Shown: positions 41,773 through 53,400 of the stretch, in pieces
Layout of the letters: each line of letters begins with the position of its first letter
Position numbering within the stretch: the stretch's first letter is position 1
From: Primula veris
Taxonomy: Eukaryota > Streptophyta > Magnoliopsida > Ericales > Primulaceae
Assembly (NCBI GenBank): GCA_963682055.1
Contig: OY821749.1
Coordinates: 27,535,631 to 27,599,630 of the forward strand
Reading direction: 5' to 3'
Length of the DNA: 64,000 nt
The notes under the pieces: model-generated
The model's input: the letters and a program-made list of their open reading frames with translations, nothing else
What the model was told of the DNA's origin: nothing
The model's database searches: none
Translations under genes and position numbers: made by a program

Positions 41773-44700
41773 AGATCTAATCAGAGAGATTTGTAGAGAG
41801 AGAGAGAGATTTGAGAGAGACTGTGAATTATTATTATTATTATTATTATTAAGGAGTAATATTAGTTATATGGAGTAAGTGTTTGAGCTAGTGTTTATTA
41901 AGATTAATTTACAGCCGTTGGATTGAGATGATTAGATTTAGGGCAAAGAAACAAAACTGAAACCACTAAGTCAGTTGACGGTTTTCTTTATGCGGTGCAT
42001 AGTTTTTAACGCAATTGTTTTCATTTGGACTAAATATTTAATAAGTTGTGAATTTACTCAAAAATACTGACACGACTTTAATTCTTTTAGACCACCCGAG
42101 AATGTTTAGGTCGAACCTTTCCGGGGACCTATGATGCAGCAACACGAGTTTGCGTCTCTAACACGACAAGATACCGACACTTCAAATCGGAAAATTTCAA
42201 GAATTCAAAACACGGCTCCGTAAGAACATGACAACTAATAGAGTATGATGTTTTATTTTCATATATATGACATATTTTTCTACCTATGCATACAACAATA
42301 ATTTGCTATATACATGTGTAAAAATAAAGTTATATGTTGATGTTACAATTCGTGATACTGTTTTTTTAATCATCATCGGTATGTTCAAATCGTAATATCG
42401 TGATAGTGTAAGGATGTCAACTCTATAATCGTACTATTTTGATCTAAGCGTTATGAGATATGTTAATTGACATATTTATGTTAAATTTATATTTTTATAG
42501 TGAACTCTAGATGGTTCTCATATTAAGATATGTAGTTGCAAATTTTTTATTTTTTTTTGAGTTTACCCATGTTTTAGAAGTGTTGAACCGTGTGCTACTC
42601 GCATGTCCAAGTGGTCAATATAAGTGTCATAAAGGACACATTAACATATCGTGCAGACTCCACAATTGTCGTGTCCACGCGTGTCCGACGTGTGTACGAC
42701 TTTTCTAAAATAATAATTCGCGTGTCCGTATCTCACAGCTCTGGAGCGGCTCGAACCCAAAACCAATGGAATGTGACGTAATTTAGGGAGGAGGACCCGA
42801 AGGGTGGACACAAAAGTATTATCTCTATGCCTGCTCTCACTTGCCAGGACAGAAACCGATCGCGACATCTCCGAGATCATGATACTCGAAACAACTGTCT
42901 TGTGTTGGTACTCATCCTTACCGTCCCAACCAAACTAATACTAAGTATAATAATATTCGAGTGTTTCATATGTTTACTCCTTATCAAAATATTTTTTTAA
43001 TAAAAAAATCACATTGAATAAATGGTCTCAATTTGTTTTTAATCATAACAGTAATAAGAAACATATACAAGTGTAGATTATTATAGTCTTACAAAAGCAA
43101 CTAATACAATCCAAAACCCATAAGCATAAAATACCAAATAACTGATAATACAAACCATAATGCGTATCATTCCAATACCTAGTTTACCAGTCATTTTCGA
43201 AGTTTTAGTCGTCTGTCTTGGTGATCGAAGTGGAAATTACTTCCCTCAACCTTGGTAGTTCCAAAAGGGTGGGCGCCACTAGAATGCAATTCAAAATGGC
43301 AACGTTTTTGCAAGATGAATATCAAACCCAATGTTTTGATTGTTTTGTAGCCGAAAGTTATCAACCGATAAAGTTATACAATAACCTAGACAAAACTTGT
43401 TGCGAGTAAAGAAAAGGTGCACCATACACGAGGTTTGTCCAACGAAGGATGAACACACGGTGATCCAAATGCTTAAACAACCGACTATCTATCAGAGGAA
43501 ACCGGTTTTTCATTGATAATTGTTAGACTTCTATGTGTGAACTCAAACAACTTTTGAAAGTTAGATATAAGACCACCAAAACTATCATCATTGGATACAC
43601 GACCCAAAGATCCACCAATAAACGATATATAAGTATCATGGCAATGAAAACGATCACATTCATTTGTTACTTGAATAAATTATCAATAATTACTCTATGA
43701 ACTTTATAGTTTCATCAACTCTTTAAATTAGGCGAAATAGTATTGTATTATCACAAAAAGGAACGTACATGATAGGAAAAAAAGCTGTTTTGAACCTAAA
43801 ATATTTTTTGTCACCCATCGGTTTAAACTCCAGAGGTTAAGCGCCATAGAGAAAAGGGAAATGGGAGAAGTCACAGACCACTCCATGGCAAACTACCCCA
43901 CGCCGTCACCAACGAAGGTGATTACGGACTACTTCACAGTGGCGCTACTAGAGAAAGATACATGACGTACAGACGTATCTATCTTTTCTACTTATTTTTA
44001 GTTTCGATTTAGAGTTTTTCTTATATCTAATTTTCATACAAACTTTTCAATTCGGGATTATTTTGAGTTAAAAGTGTGGAGTTTTGTTAGTATATCGTCA
44101 AGACTTAAAACTAATTGTTAGAGTAGTGATTGTTTGGTAGTATTTATTAATTTTGGCTTTTCTTTAAATATTTGTGTAGTTTTTATATAATATAAAGAAA
44201 AAGAAGTGCAGAAAAGATTATAAAAATTTAGCTAAAAAAAGCAGCACATGCAAAAAAAATTGTAGTAATTCAATAGCAATTTTCATGTATATTATGACTT
44301 TTATTACATTTTTATGCAATTATATATATATATATATATATGGCTATTTTTGTAATAAAGTAAAATATGTGACGAAATTTTGACGGCCTTATGTGCTAAA
44401 TTATTAGAGCCGCTCCTGGACGAAGGGAATATTAATGATTAAGGACCAACATTTATGATATATATAAAAAATATCAATGAAATGTGCTCTTTTAGACATT
44501 ATATGTATGAGTACTCTTCCCTACATGTGACACACATGAAATTTGGGCCTGCGCTGCATTTGTTATTGTTAGGAAAAAACAACAACATGCTTTTCTTTTA
44601 ATCTGATGGAACCGTACTCGCATTGCACCCGCCAAGACTTGGCCGAGCTCGTCAAGACTTGGCCAACTTATTTATTAAACACTATTTATATTTTTATTAT

Positions 44701-44962
44701 GTATTTGGCATAAGAACTTATTGTTATATTACTACCGTGTTACTTATTAGTAATTGCGGATAGAGCCTTCGGTTGTTTCCGCGGAGAGGTCCTCTCATAT
44801 TTATGAGTATGGTTTGTGCCTCCCCTTTTCATTAATCAGAAATCTTATAGCTCATTATCTATCTTATAAAGTATGTGATATTTGCTTGTTAACTAGTTTG
44901 AAGTTAACTTTGGTCATGGTTAGTACCGTTAGAGCTAACTCACAGATGTTGAGTCTATCAAT
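41773..44962. other. enolase upstream region and repeat-rich intergenic sequence
   Basis: Starts with enolase leader GA repeats (about 41795-41820) and a (TTA)n microsatellite (about 41828-41852). The remainder has degenerate GTGTCC/CGTGTCCG words near 42660-42740 and a (TA)n run at 44320-44341, but no gene. The last ~300 bp may be a decayed LTR, because a primer-binding-like site follows. Confidence 0.4.
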
Positions 44963-44976
44963 TGGTATCTAAAGCC
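44963..44976 (+). other. possible retroelement primer-binding site
   Basis: TGGTATCTAAAGCC, preceded by ATCAAT, resembles the plant LTR-retrotransposon site TGGTATCAGAGC complementary to initiator tRNA-Met, with small differences. An ORF starts 42 bp downstream. Confidence 0.4.
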
Positions 44977-45017
44977 TTAATCCTAATGGGATATTTTTTT
45001 TCCAGAAGGGAAAGACG

Positions 45018-46012
45018 ATGGGTTCTACGTATCTTGGGGAGATGAATGACATATTGCGGAAGGTAGCGGAATCGACAAGGCATATGTCACGACAACTCGA
45101 AAAATTGACTCCACAAAAGGGAAGCGAAAAAGATAAAAAGGGGTCCACAACTTACCCTAGGCGGCTGTCAGGGGTTGAACCGGGCAAGGGTCACGATCCA
45201 TCGAAAACCCACCACATTGGGGAAAGGTGCGACAGATGTGGGGCCCACGAGGGACCTGTATGGAATCGTGGCAAACCTGAAAAGGGGAGCCTATTTGACG
45301 CGGCAACGACAAACCTACGATGGGTAAATTGGAGCAACGAACGACGGTTTTTAGGATTAAGAGAAATTTGACAAAAAAAAGAAAAGGCATATTCGTATAG
45401 TAAATCCGATTTTGTTTATAACCTAGCGTTTAGTCTTGTTGATGATATAGATTTTGAATCTTTTTTATCCACAAGTTTATATGATTCACCCAATCGGAAT
45501 AAACCATCTATTTTTGATGACTATATGGATGGTGAATTTGAAAATATTGAATCCTTAGCTCTTGAGTTATTAAATCTAAATATTAGCGAAAACAATAAAA
45601 ATATTATCGAAAAAGAGCGTAGGGATGAATTTTTTGTTTTAAGAGGGGAAAAGCAATTGGATGGAAAAAATTATATTACTTGTTTGACAAAAAAGATCTG
45701 ATAACGTTGGAAAGTATTGATAATTTTTGGCTATTTTATGATCAGAGTGATGGATTGAATACGTTATTTAAAATCCGTAAGCCTTCCAATAATTATGTTG
45801 ATCCGATTTGGGCAAACGTGTTGTATAAATAACGAGATAAAATAATTGCTATAAAAGTAATTAGTCATTTATTTGTTGAAACATTCGATGTCAGATATGT
45901 ATACGAGTTTGAATATGACAAAGATGTTCATGGGCGAAAAAGAGTTATGGATATTGAAAATTTTGATTTGAAATTAGAGTTGTTCAAAAAAAATCCTGAG
46001 GCGGCACACTAA
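45018..46012 (+). pseudogene. degraded unidentified ORF, probably retroelement-derived
   Basis: Begins MGSTYLGEMNDILRKVAEST with a basic, charged N-terminal part. An in-frame TGA at 45369 is followed in the same frame by AYSYSKSDFVYNLAFSLVDD and an acidic stretch to about 45700. After a +1 shift it continues (NFWLFYDQSDGLNTLFKI, then NNYVDPIWANVLYK). A TAA at 45830 follows, then ISHLFVETFDVRYVYEFEYD and a final stop near 46012. So: two internal stops and one frameshift over about 330 codons. I do not recognise the family; position after a primer-binding-like site suggests a retroelement or cargo inside one. Confidence 0.5.
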
Positions 46013-47448
46013 CAACTTTTTGGTTAGATTTGGAGATTTATGTTACCACGAGATTTATATTTTGCTAAACAATCATATAGGGTTTGTGGTTGAATTGTTA
46101 TTTGAAGAATGGTTGAATTGTGGTAATATTGAAATTGTTTTAAATTTGTCATTAATTATAATAATAGTTGTTACAGTGTCGAAACATTAATTATTGCATG
46201 CTATTGATTGTATTATTAATTTATTATTGCTCAAAGTTTTTCAAGTCAATGAATGCCGTTTATGGCACTGGATGGTAGTTGCAAAAAAGGAGAGTTTCCG
46301 GACTACATTAAATAAGCTTCTAATCGATGTTTAAAGCTCGCCTCAAAGCCAAAAAGTCGAGCCAAAACTCGATAAAATCTCAATGTAGTTACAGAAAGCA
46401 GAAAAAGTTTTTTTTTTACTCCGGTAAACCTTACTTTTTACGCTTTTAACGCAGGTGTTGCAAAAAACTTTAGCTAAGATTTCGATTGTTAAAACATTGT
46501 TTACAAAACCATTAATTCACAAGTAATTGGCTTTAACCAATGCTATGGTAATTGGTAAGGGCACTGTTTTCGACCAAGACTAGATCATCTATCATAATTT
46601 CATATTTTTGATATATATAGGTCATGTAGATATAATCAATTTTGGCTCTTTTTCTCAAAAATTCCATAGAAAAACATTTCCTAATTTATAATTATTAATA
46701 ACCAAAACATAAGATAACAGGATGTGACATCCACACCCTACCCAAGATGTATAGCAAAAAGAAGCAATTGATCACACTTCAACAAATGTAATGTAATTTA
46801 AACACGACTGTGGACAACCAGAGTTCCTATTTCAGACCGGTGGTTCTTTTCTTTTTCTATCATGTCTCTTTTAATTTGATGTATTTTTCATTCACAAAAT
46901 AATGATAATATGAAGCCTCCTTTGTTTGGGTTAACTAAACACAGTCTGTTCCAGAGATTTGAGGGATCTAAAGTCTTTTTTTTTTCAAAATGGGGTCCCT
47001 CATCAGATTTGTAAATTATGTTATGCATCAAATTATCTTTTAAAATTTTAATAATAAATACAAAAACTTTTACAGTTTAACTTAGAATAATACAAGTAAG
47101 CATAGTTTTATTTTATGTCAAAGTTAAATTTCTTAATTAAAAAGAGACAAACTAAATATTTTTGTATCGTGGCTCTGAATTATTAGAATATAAATTGATG
47201 TGGTGGAGTGCTATTAATAAAGTTTGTATCAAACTTATGTTGCCTTCAATTATTGAGTGTCTATGTGTCTATTGGGCTTTGGCCCAAAACCGGCCTTATT
47301 AAACCCAAAAAAGAATTAACTAAAAAACGTCACTCTCCTATGACGCAAAACAATGATGGAGATGCAAGTAGGAGAGTGGCGCTAAAACAATGATGGAGAT
47401 GCAAGTGCCGATGAGTTCAAGGGAGAATTTATTTTCCATTTTCGGAAA
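46013..47448. other. intergenic, CSLA downstream
   Basis: Contains an AAGCTT-type repeat at about 46310-46510 resembling one inside the Pack-MULE (15830-15960; shared AAAAACTTTAGCTAAGATTT-like words). The last stretch has a short direct repeat (CAATGATGGAGATGCAAGT at about 47350 and 47387) just past the CSLA stop. No gene seen. Confidence 0.45.
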
Positions 47449-50400
47449 CTAGCTAGAATTGGGGACAAAAGTGCCGATATAGCCAAATGCCATGATGAAG
47501 AAGGCTATCGCTTGGGCAAATAGGTAGATGAAAAACTGATTCTTTCCGAAGGCTGCATCGCAGCAGCCACAGAAAAAGAGGTATAATCCGACGCCAAGCT
47601 CCAAAAGTAGAACTCTGTGAAAAAAGTAAAGCAAATTAAATTTATCTATAATGTCAATCTGATGGGATATAGACAACAAGAAATGTGTAAAAAATAATCT
47701 ATGAGCAGAACGAACAACAGTCACATATGTAACCAATCTGCAAATGCATGCCTCATTTAGTACATCTTCTTACCTTTTCATTTGATTTAGTTGTATAGAT
47801 ATGTGATAAAAATGATTTTGTCGTAATTAAGATGGAATAAAGCTCACAAATTTTAGTCAGATATTTGTAAGACTTAAACTGCTTACGTGTGAGTTGAAAT
47901 TCCTTCTCTTTGTAATTATGCTGCTCAAACTTATGTGAAACATTTTTTTTTTTGATACATCGTAATACCAGTATAATGATTTTACATCTATTATTTCTTT
48001 GTTTTAAGTTTATATTGATAGTTGTTTTTGTTGGGGAATTGGTACCTTTCACCGAACTTGAACCGTGGGATATTATGGGATTTAGTAGATGCATTTGTTT
48101 TGAGAGCATCACCAAGTTTTTCTGTTACAACCCATTCATTTACACTCCCTGCCTCTAAAAGACCAATGAATGTACCTTTAGTTCTATGTAATGCCATTAC
48201 ATTCTCAAAAGGGATCCAACATACTATCAAGTAGAATGACCTGAAATATCAAACCAAAATATACGATTAAACACCATTACTGGAAGATGAAAACGAAAAA
48301 TGAGAATGGCAATCCTGCACAAACCTAATGATACCTTGGTAACAAAAAGAGGAAAGAGTGGCGAACCTAGGAGTTGAAACTGAGTTGAGAATGGTGATTA
48401 TAGTCGGAACGTAAACTGATGCCCATTTAGGAACCACAACTTCGGGTACCAACACAGTAGCTGGTAGCACCACACAGTAGAATACGAAAGTCAAAATATG
48501 GGCCACTATCTTCCGTACCAAGAAGAAACTGTATATAACGTGCACCTTCTTCCATGGCTTTACTCTCTATAATCGCAAAATGCAAATAAATTAGTAAATG
48601 ATCTAACCTACATCTCGAAATAACTTTCTTTTTTTAATTTACATGTCAAAGTATTTGTATTATTGAACCAGCTTACCCTGTTTGTTATAATTTCTCTGAC
48701 CGTCTTCCTGAAAAGGTTAGCAGGACCACAAGACCATCTATGTTGTTGGTAACGATAAGCTTTGAATACACTAGGTAATTCATTTTTCACCTGCAATTCC
48801 AAAGTAAAGGAATTAAGTATTTTGAGTTATAATTACTTTTATAAAATCATTTGCATTGATATTTCCTTATTCCATAATTATAGCGCTATATCCTCGCAGA
48901 GATTGGTCTTTTAGGTAATCACTGACATTGTAAGGTGTGATTTATCCTCATTGATTACAACTTAAGTCATGCTTCGGTTGCTAATTGTTTCAAGTATGAC
49001 ATTACAAAACTTTTACGGACCACCCAAAAAAGTGAATTATCCAATCACGTCTACCAAGTTTTTGGGAATTTCGGAGATAAATTTAAATAAACCAGTATTA
49101 GATGAACCTTAAGAGAGCCAAGGTACAAGAATTTCCATCCTTTCAAGCTAGCACGAACAGCCAAATCCATATCCTCAACAGTTGTTCGGTCCTTCCATCC
49201 CCCAGCCTCATTTAGTGCCGCAATTCTCCACACACCAGCAGTCCCTACAATTCAATAGTAGGAGTATGAAAACATGAATTATATGAATGGAAAAAAGCTA
49301 AATCATTTTTTAGTAAAAATGTGTTCCAACGAGGCTGATTTGCATATTACTTCTTTCTTGCAAATTCAATGTAAGAAAAAATACCTAAAATGTCATATGT
49401 AAGAGGAAAAAAAGCAGCTGGAGATGGGATTTAGTGACCAACCATTGAAGCCAAAGAATGCATAAGTAGATGATCCAACTTCTTGCTCTACCGTAAAATG
49501 GTAGTTCAATGACATCTCTTGCATTCGTGTCATCAAACACTCGTTCGAGTTAACTGGAAAAGTAAAAATAGAATAAATAATGAATAGAAGTTCGATCTCA
49601 AACATGTTTGCCAGTTATTCCTACGATCATATTTAATCTAAGTACGTAAACATACAGAAATCCGAAGCCAATAAGTAACAATTTTCCTTAGTCTATAATT
49701 AATTGATTTCTCAGAACAAACATCGATATTCAAGCATACAAACATTTACATAAATGTAGATATTTGTATCTACAAAATGGTCCGCCATAAGTATAATTAA
49801 GCACATGCAGTTGTTCGAGACTTTCGAGTTAGAAATAGCAAGTTGGTTTTAAACACAGAAACACCCTTAAACTAGTATAATTGTTCCCAAATAAGCCCCA
49901 AACAGATTTTAGAAAATAAAATATAATTGCAGATCTACCCCCCAATCTATACGTGAAAGAGGGCATCCCAGGAAACAATATTAGTAATTTGGTAGCTTTT
50001 CTATCAGAAAATGATAAAAAGATAAGAGGCATTATATTATTGTCCTCATCGTGTTAAATAGTACACTAGCTAGAGTGAGGTGACTATGGCCAAGTGGCTA
50101 GGTGCCGCTCGTGATCACGGCTCGATCCCTGCTACCTCGTAGCAAATTCAATGTAAAAAAAAAATCGTAGTTCTGCTGCTCTTGAATTAGTGACTAGACG
50201 ACCCTTTTTAAAAAGTTTTGAACATTTAATGTCTTAAATGATTTTAAAAATATTCTTTTAGTTATTAAAAGTGTTTTTTATCAACAAATTTCCAATTCAA
50301 AAAGTTTACCCGTTATGTGCCAACTGCCAACACATGTATAGCAATTATTTTTGTTTTTACTCCTCTTTTTGAAAACCAATGTTCATATACTATAATTAAT

Positions 50401-53400
50401 ATTGATATCCGTCACATCAACATATAATGATTTGGGGTTTATGAGATGTACAATAATGCTAATTCAATTAATGTTATACAAATACCCTTTTTTTTAGTAC
50501 TGCTCTGTAGCTTATTTGTATGAACTAATACATACTACTGACATATCTCATAAGTATTAATCACTTGTTAAAGTAGTCGTTGAGACAAACACAAAATACT
50601 CTTTAAAAAACTCACAAAGCACAATTAAACGGAAAAATTATTAGGAGTGAATCACCAATCATAAAATTTTGTTGTGTGTCTACATCATGAAATTTACCTA
50701 GGACCCGATCACTTCACTCATAAAATTGTTATACAAAGTGCACTTTTGGAAATAAAAACTAAAGTAATTATGAGGTCCACATGAGTATTACTCCACCCAA
50801 AGAAAGCACTTATTTACACTCGTGGACCAGTCCCACTCATGCATTGGTTTTGCCTGTCCTCTGTCTTGAATTTTCAACGAAAGCAAAACCAATCGATTAT
50901 ATCCATTTACTATATTTTTGGATTCACTGATAAGAGTTAGATTTTTAGTATGTAACACAATCAAAATAATAGTATATTAGATTCATGATAGTGTTAATCG
51001 TTCGGTACTCATTCCAAAATACATTGTTATTTAGGGTGTGCCAAACAATAGTATTTTTTAGTTTTAATTTTAAATTAATTTTAGGGTACATATTTTTGGT
51101 TTCATTAACATGTGTTAGATTTTTAGTATTTTTTAGTTTTAATTTTGAATTAATTTTAATATATATATTTTTTGGTTCATTAATATGTCTTAGCTTTTTT
51201 GTATGTGACACACCCTAAATAATAATGGATTAGATTCACGATAGTGTTAATCGTTCGATGTTGATTCCAAAATATTAAAACAAAAATGTAACATACAAAA
51301 TTATATTATTTCAATAACAAAATAATTTTTTTTCTACATGTTTTATTGCCTGAAAAATTCAAAGACATGCTCATGACCTTGATTTTTTTTCAAAAATGGA
51401 TCTCACTCATGCGGACTAAATGTGTTCAAATTTTTCCCAGATTTAATCATTTGTTTTTCTGTATTTTATTTATTTTAATTATTATTACTTATATATTATA
51501 AATCTCATTTTTCATAGGAACAATTGCACGTGGTCTTCTATACGACATGTCAGTTATTTTAGATGTTTATGTATGAGCGCTCCTTTTTATACTACACTTT
51601 TTCTGAAAAAACGCACAAACCGTACATTTAATTTACGGTTTACAGAAATTACATGCAAATGTACGGTTTGCAAAAATACATGCAAACCGTACATTTAATG
51701 TACGGTTTGCATATATTTTTGCAAACCGTACATTATATATTTTTGCAAACCGTACATTAAATGTACGGTTTGTATGTAATTTTTTTTTTTTTTTTTTTTT
51801 TGTAATTTCAATTTGTAAAATAGGAAAAAATATATAAAATATGCAAATCTATAATTCACTTAGCTATATATAATTGTTTGTTGTTTGTTTATATTAATTA
51901 TAGAAATTATAATAATTGTTGATATTTGTCCCATTTTTTGCAACTGTTCGGAAAGGAAGCAACTGTTCGGAAATGAAGCAAGCAACTGTTCGGAAAGGAA
52001 GCAAGCAACTGTTCGGAAACGAAGCAAGCAACTGTTCGGAAAGGAAGCAACTGTTCGGAAAAATTTTCGCTCGGGGCGCTGCCCCGCACCCCGCCCGCTG
52101 TCCTGGCAGCGGGACCCCAGCCAGGGGCTCTCGCCCCTTGGACCCCGCCAGGGGCTCTGCCCCTAGGACCCCGCCAGGGGCTCTGCCCCTTGGAACCCCG
52201 CCAGGGGCTCTGCCCCTTGTAACCCCGTTTCAATTATTTATATTCAATTATACGTTGGCTCGACGAGCGTGCACTCCGCACTTCCCTAACTCGTTTTCGA
52301 GTTTAACGCATTATTGCATCGCCCTATAATAAATCACATTACTACTAAAATACATTGATGATACTAAAATCAACAACAGTTTAGGGTTTGTAATTTAGGA
52401 TTTAGGGTTTAGGGTTTAGTGTTTAGGATTTAGGGTTTAGGGTTTAGTGTTTAGTGTTTAGGATTTAGGGTTTAGTGTTTAGTATTTAGGGTTTAGGGTT
52501 TGTAATTTAGGGTTTTTAATTTAGTGTTTAGGGTTTAGTGTTTAGGGTTTAGGGTTTAGTAATTTCAGCAAACGGTTTGCATGTATTTTTGCAAACCGTA
52601 CATTAAATGTACGGTTTGCATGTAATTTCTGTAAACCGTAAATTAAATGTACGGTTTGTGCGTTTTTTCAGAAAAAGTGTAGTATAAAAATCCAACCTCT
52701 TTATGTATACAAGATGAGACGCACACCACCTCTTGAATCAAAATATCTATTTTACCTAATCATGAAAATTATAGGTGTTTTTGCATATGGTAAATGACTG
52801 CCATAGAAATTTACTGTTTGCTCATGTATGTTTCCCAACGTTTCTTCTATGTTTTAATTCTTTGTTGTCTCTTTTGTTTTTTTATTTCCTCAACTTTCTT
52901 CTACCGTCAAATTTGTAAGGTGTTATTTTATTTTTGTAATTTATTATGTTTCATCCCATTGAATTATATATATATATGTAAAAAGAACTATTTATTTTTA
53001 TTTATTTACCTATTATAAGTTAAATAATAATGTATTTTTTTTAACCGAATTTATATTTTTTATGATCGGCTGGATAGAGAAATATGAAATATGGATGCGT
53101 ATATTATATAATTTGTTGTATGAGTATGCTATGCAATATAACCAATGTGTAAAATTTGTTGTATGAGTATGCTATGCAATATAACCAATGTGTAAAATAG
53201 AAATAAGAGATTTGATGATGTAAAATAAATGATAAGTATATAAGTTCGTGAATGCTTAAACCTCAAAAAAATTACATTTAAATTCTAATAATAGGGTGGA
53301 ATTTTATACCGAAACGTAACAACCAGTTGAAATTACCACTCATACCATAGCGTTCGTACCGTATTTGTTGTAGTACCGTACATGTGGTACGGTAATATCG

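Larger units (their letters stand above)
51575..52699. mobile_element. short MULE, same family as the Pack-MULE
   Basis: Ends are GAG plus six bases plus TTTTTATACTACAC in inverted orientation, as in the 7-kb element. A perfect 9-bp duplication TTTATGTAT flanks it (51566-51574 and 52700-52708). After the terminal core come several AAACCGTACAT...ATGTACGGTTT palindromes, then about 150 bp matching the Pack-MULE arm (TTTCAATTTGTAAAATA to GATATTTGTCCCATTTT), then minisatellites and telomere-like repeats. No coding potential. It lies in CSLA intron 3. Confidence 0.92.

Noticed and set aside
42511..42880. Overlapping ORFs around GTGTCC-rich sequence
   Set aside because: Repeat-like composition on both strands; no start context or homologous domain.
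45157..45390. Minus-strand ORF opposite the degraded retroelement ORF
   Set aside because: Shadow of the plus-strand reading frame with no domain resemblance.
51907..52329. Overlapping ORFs of 93-137 codons across the short MULE
   Set aside because: They are translations of the GTTCGG and GC-rich minisatellites in all frames, not genes.
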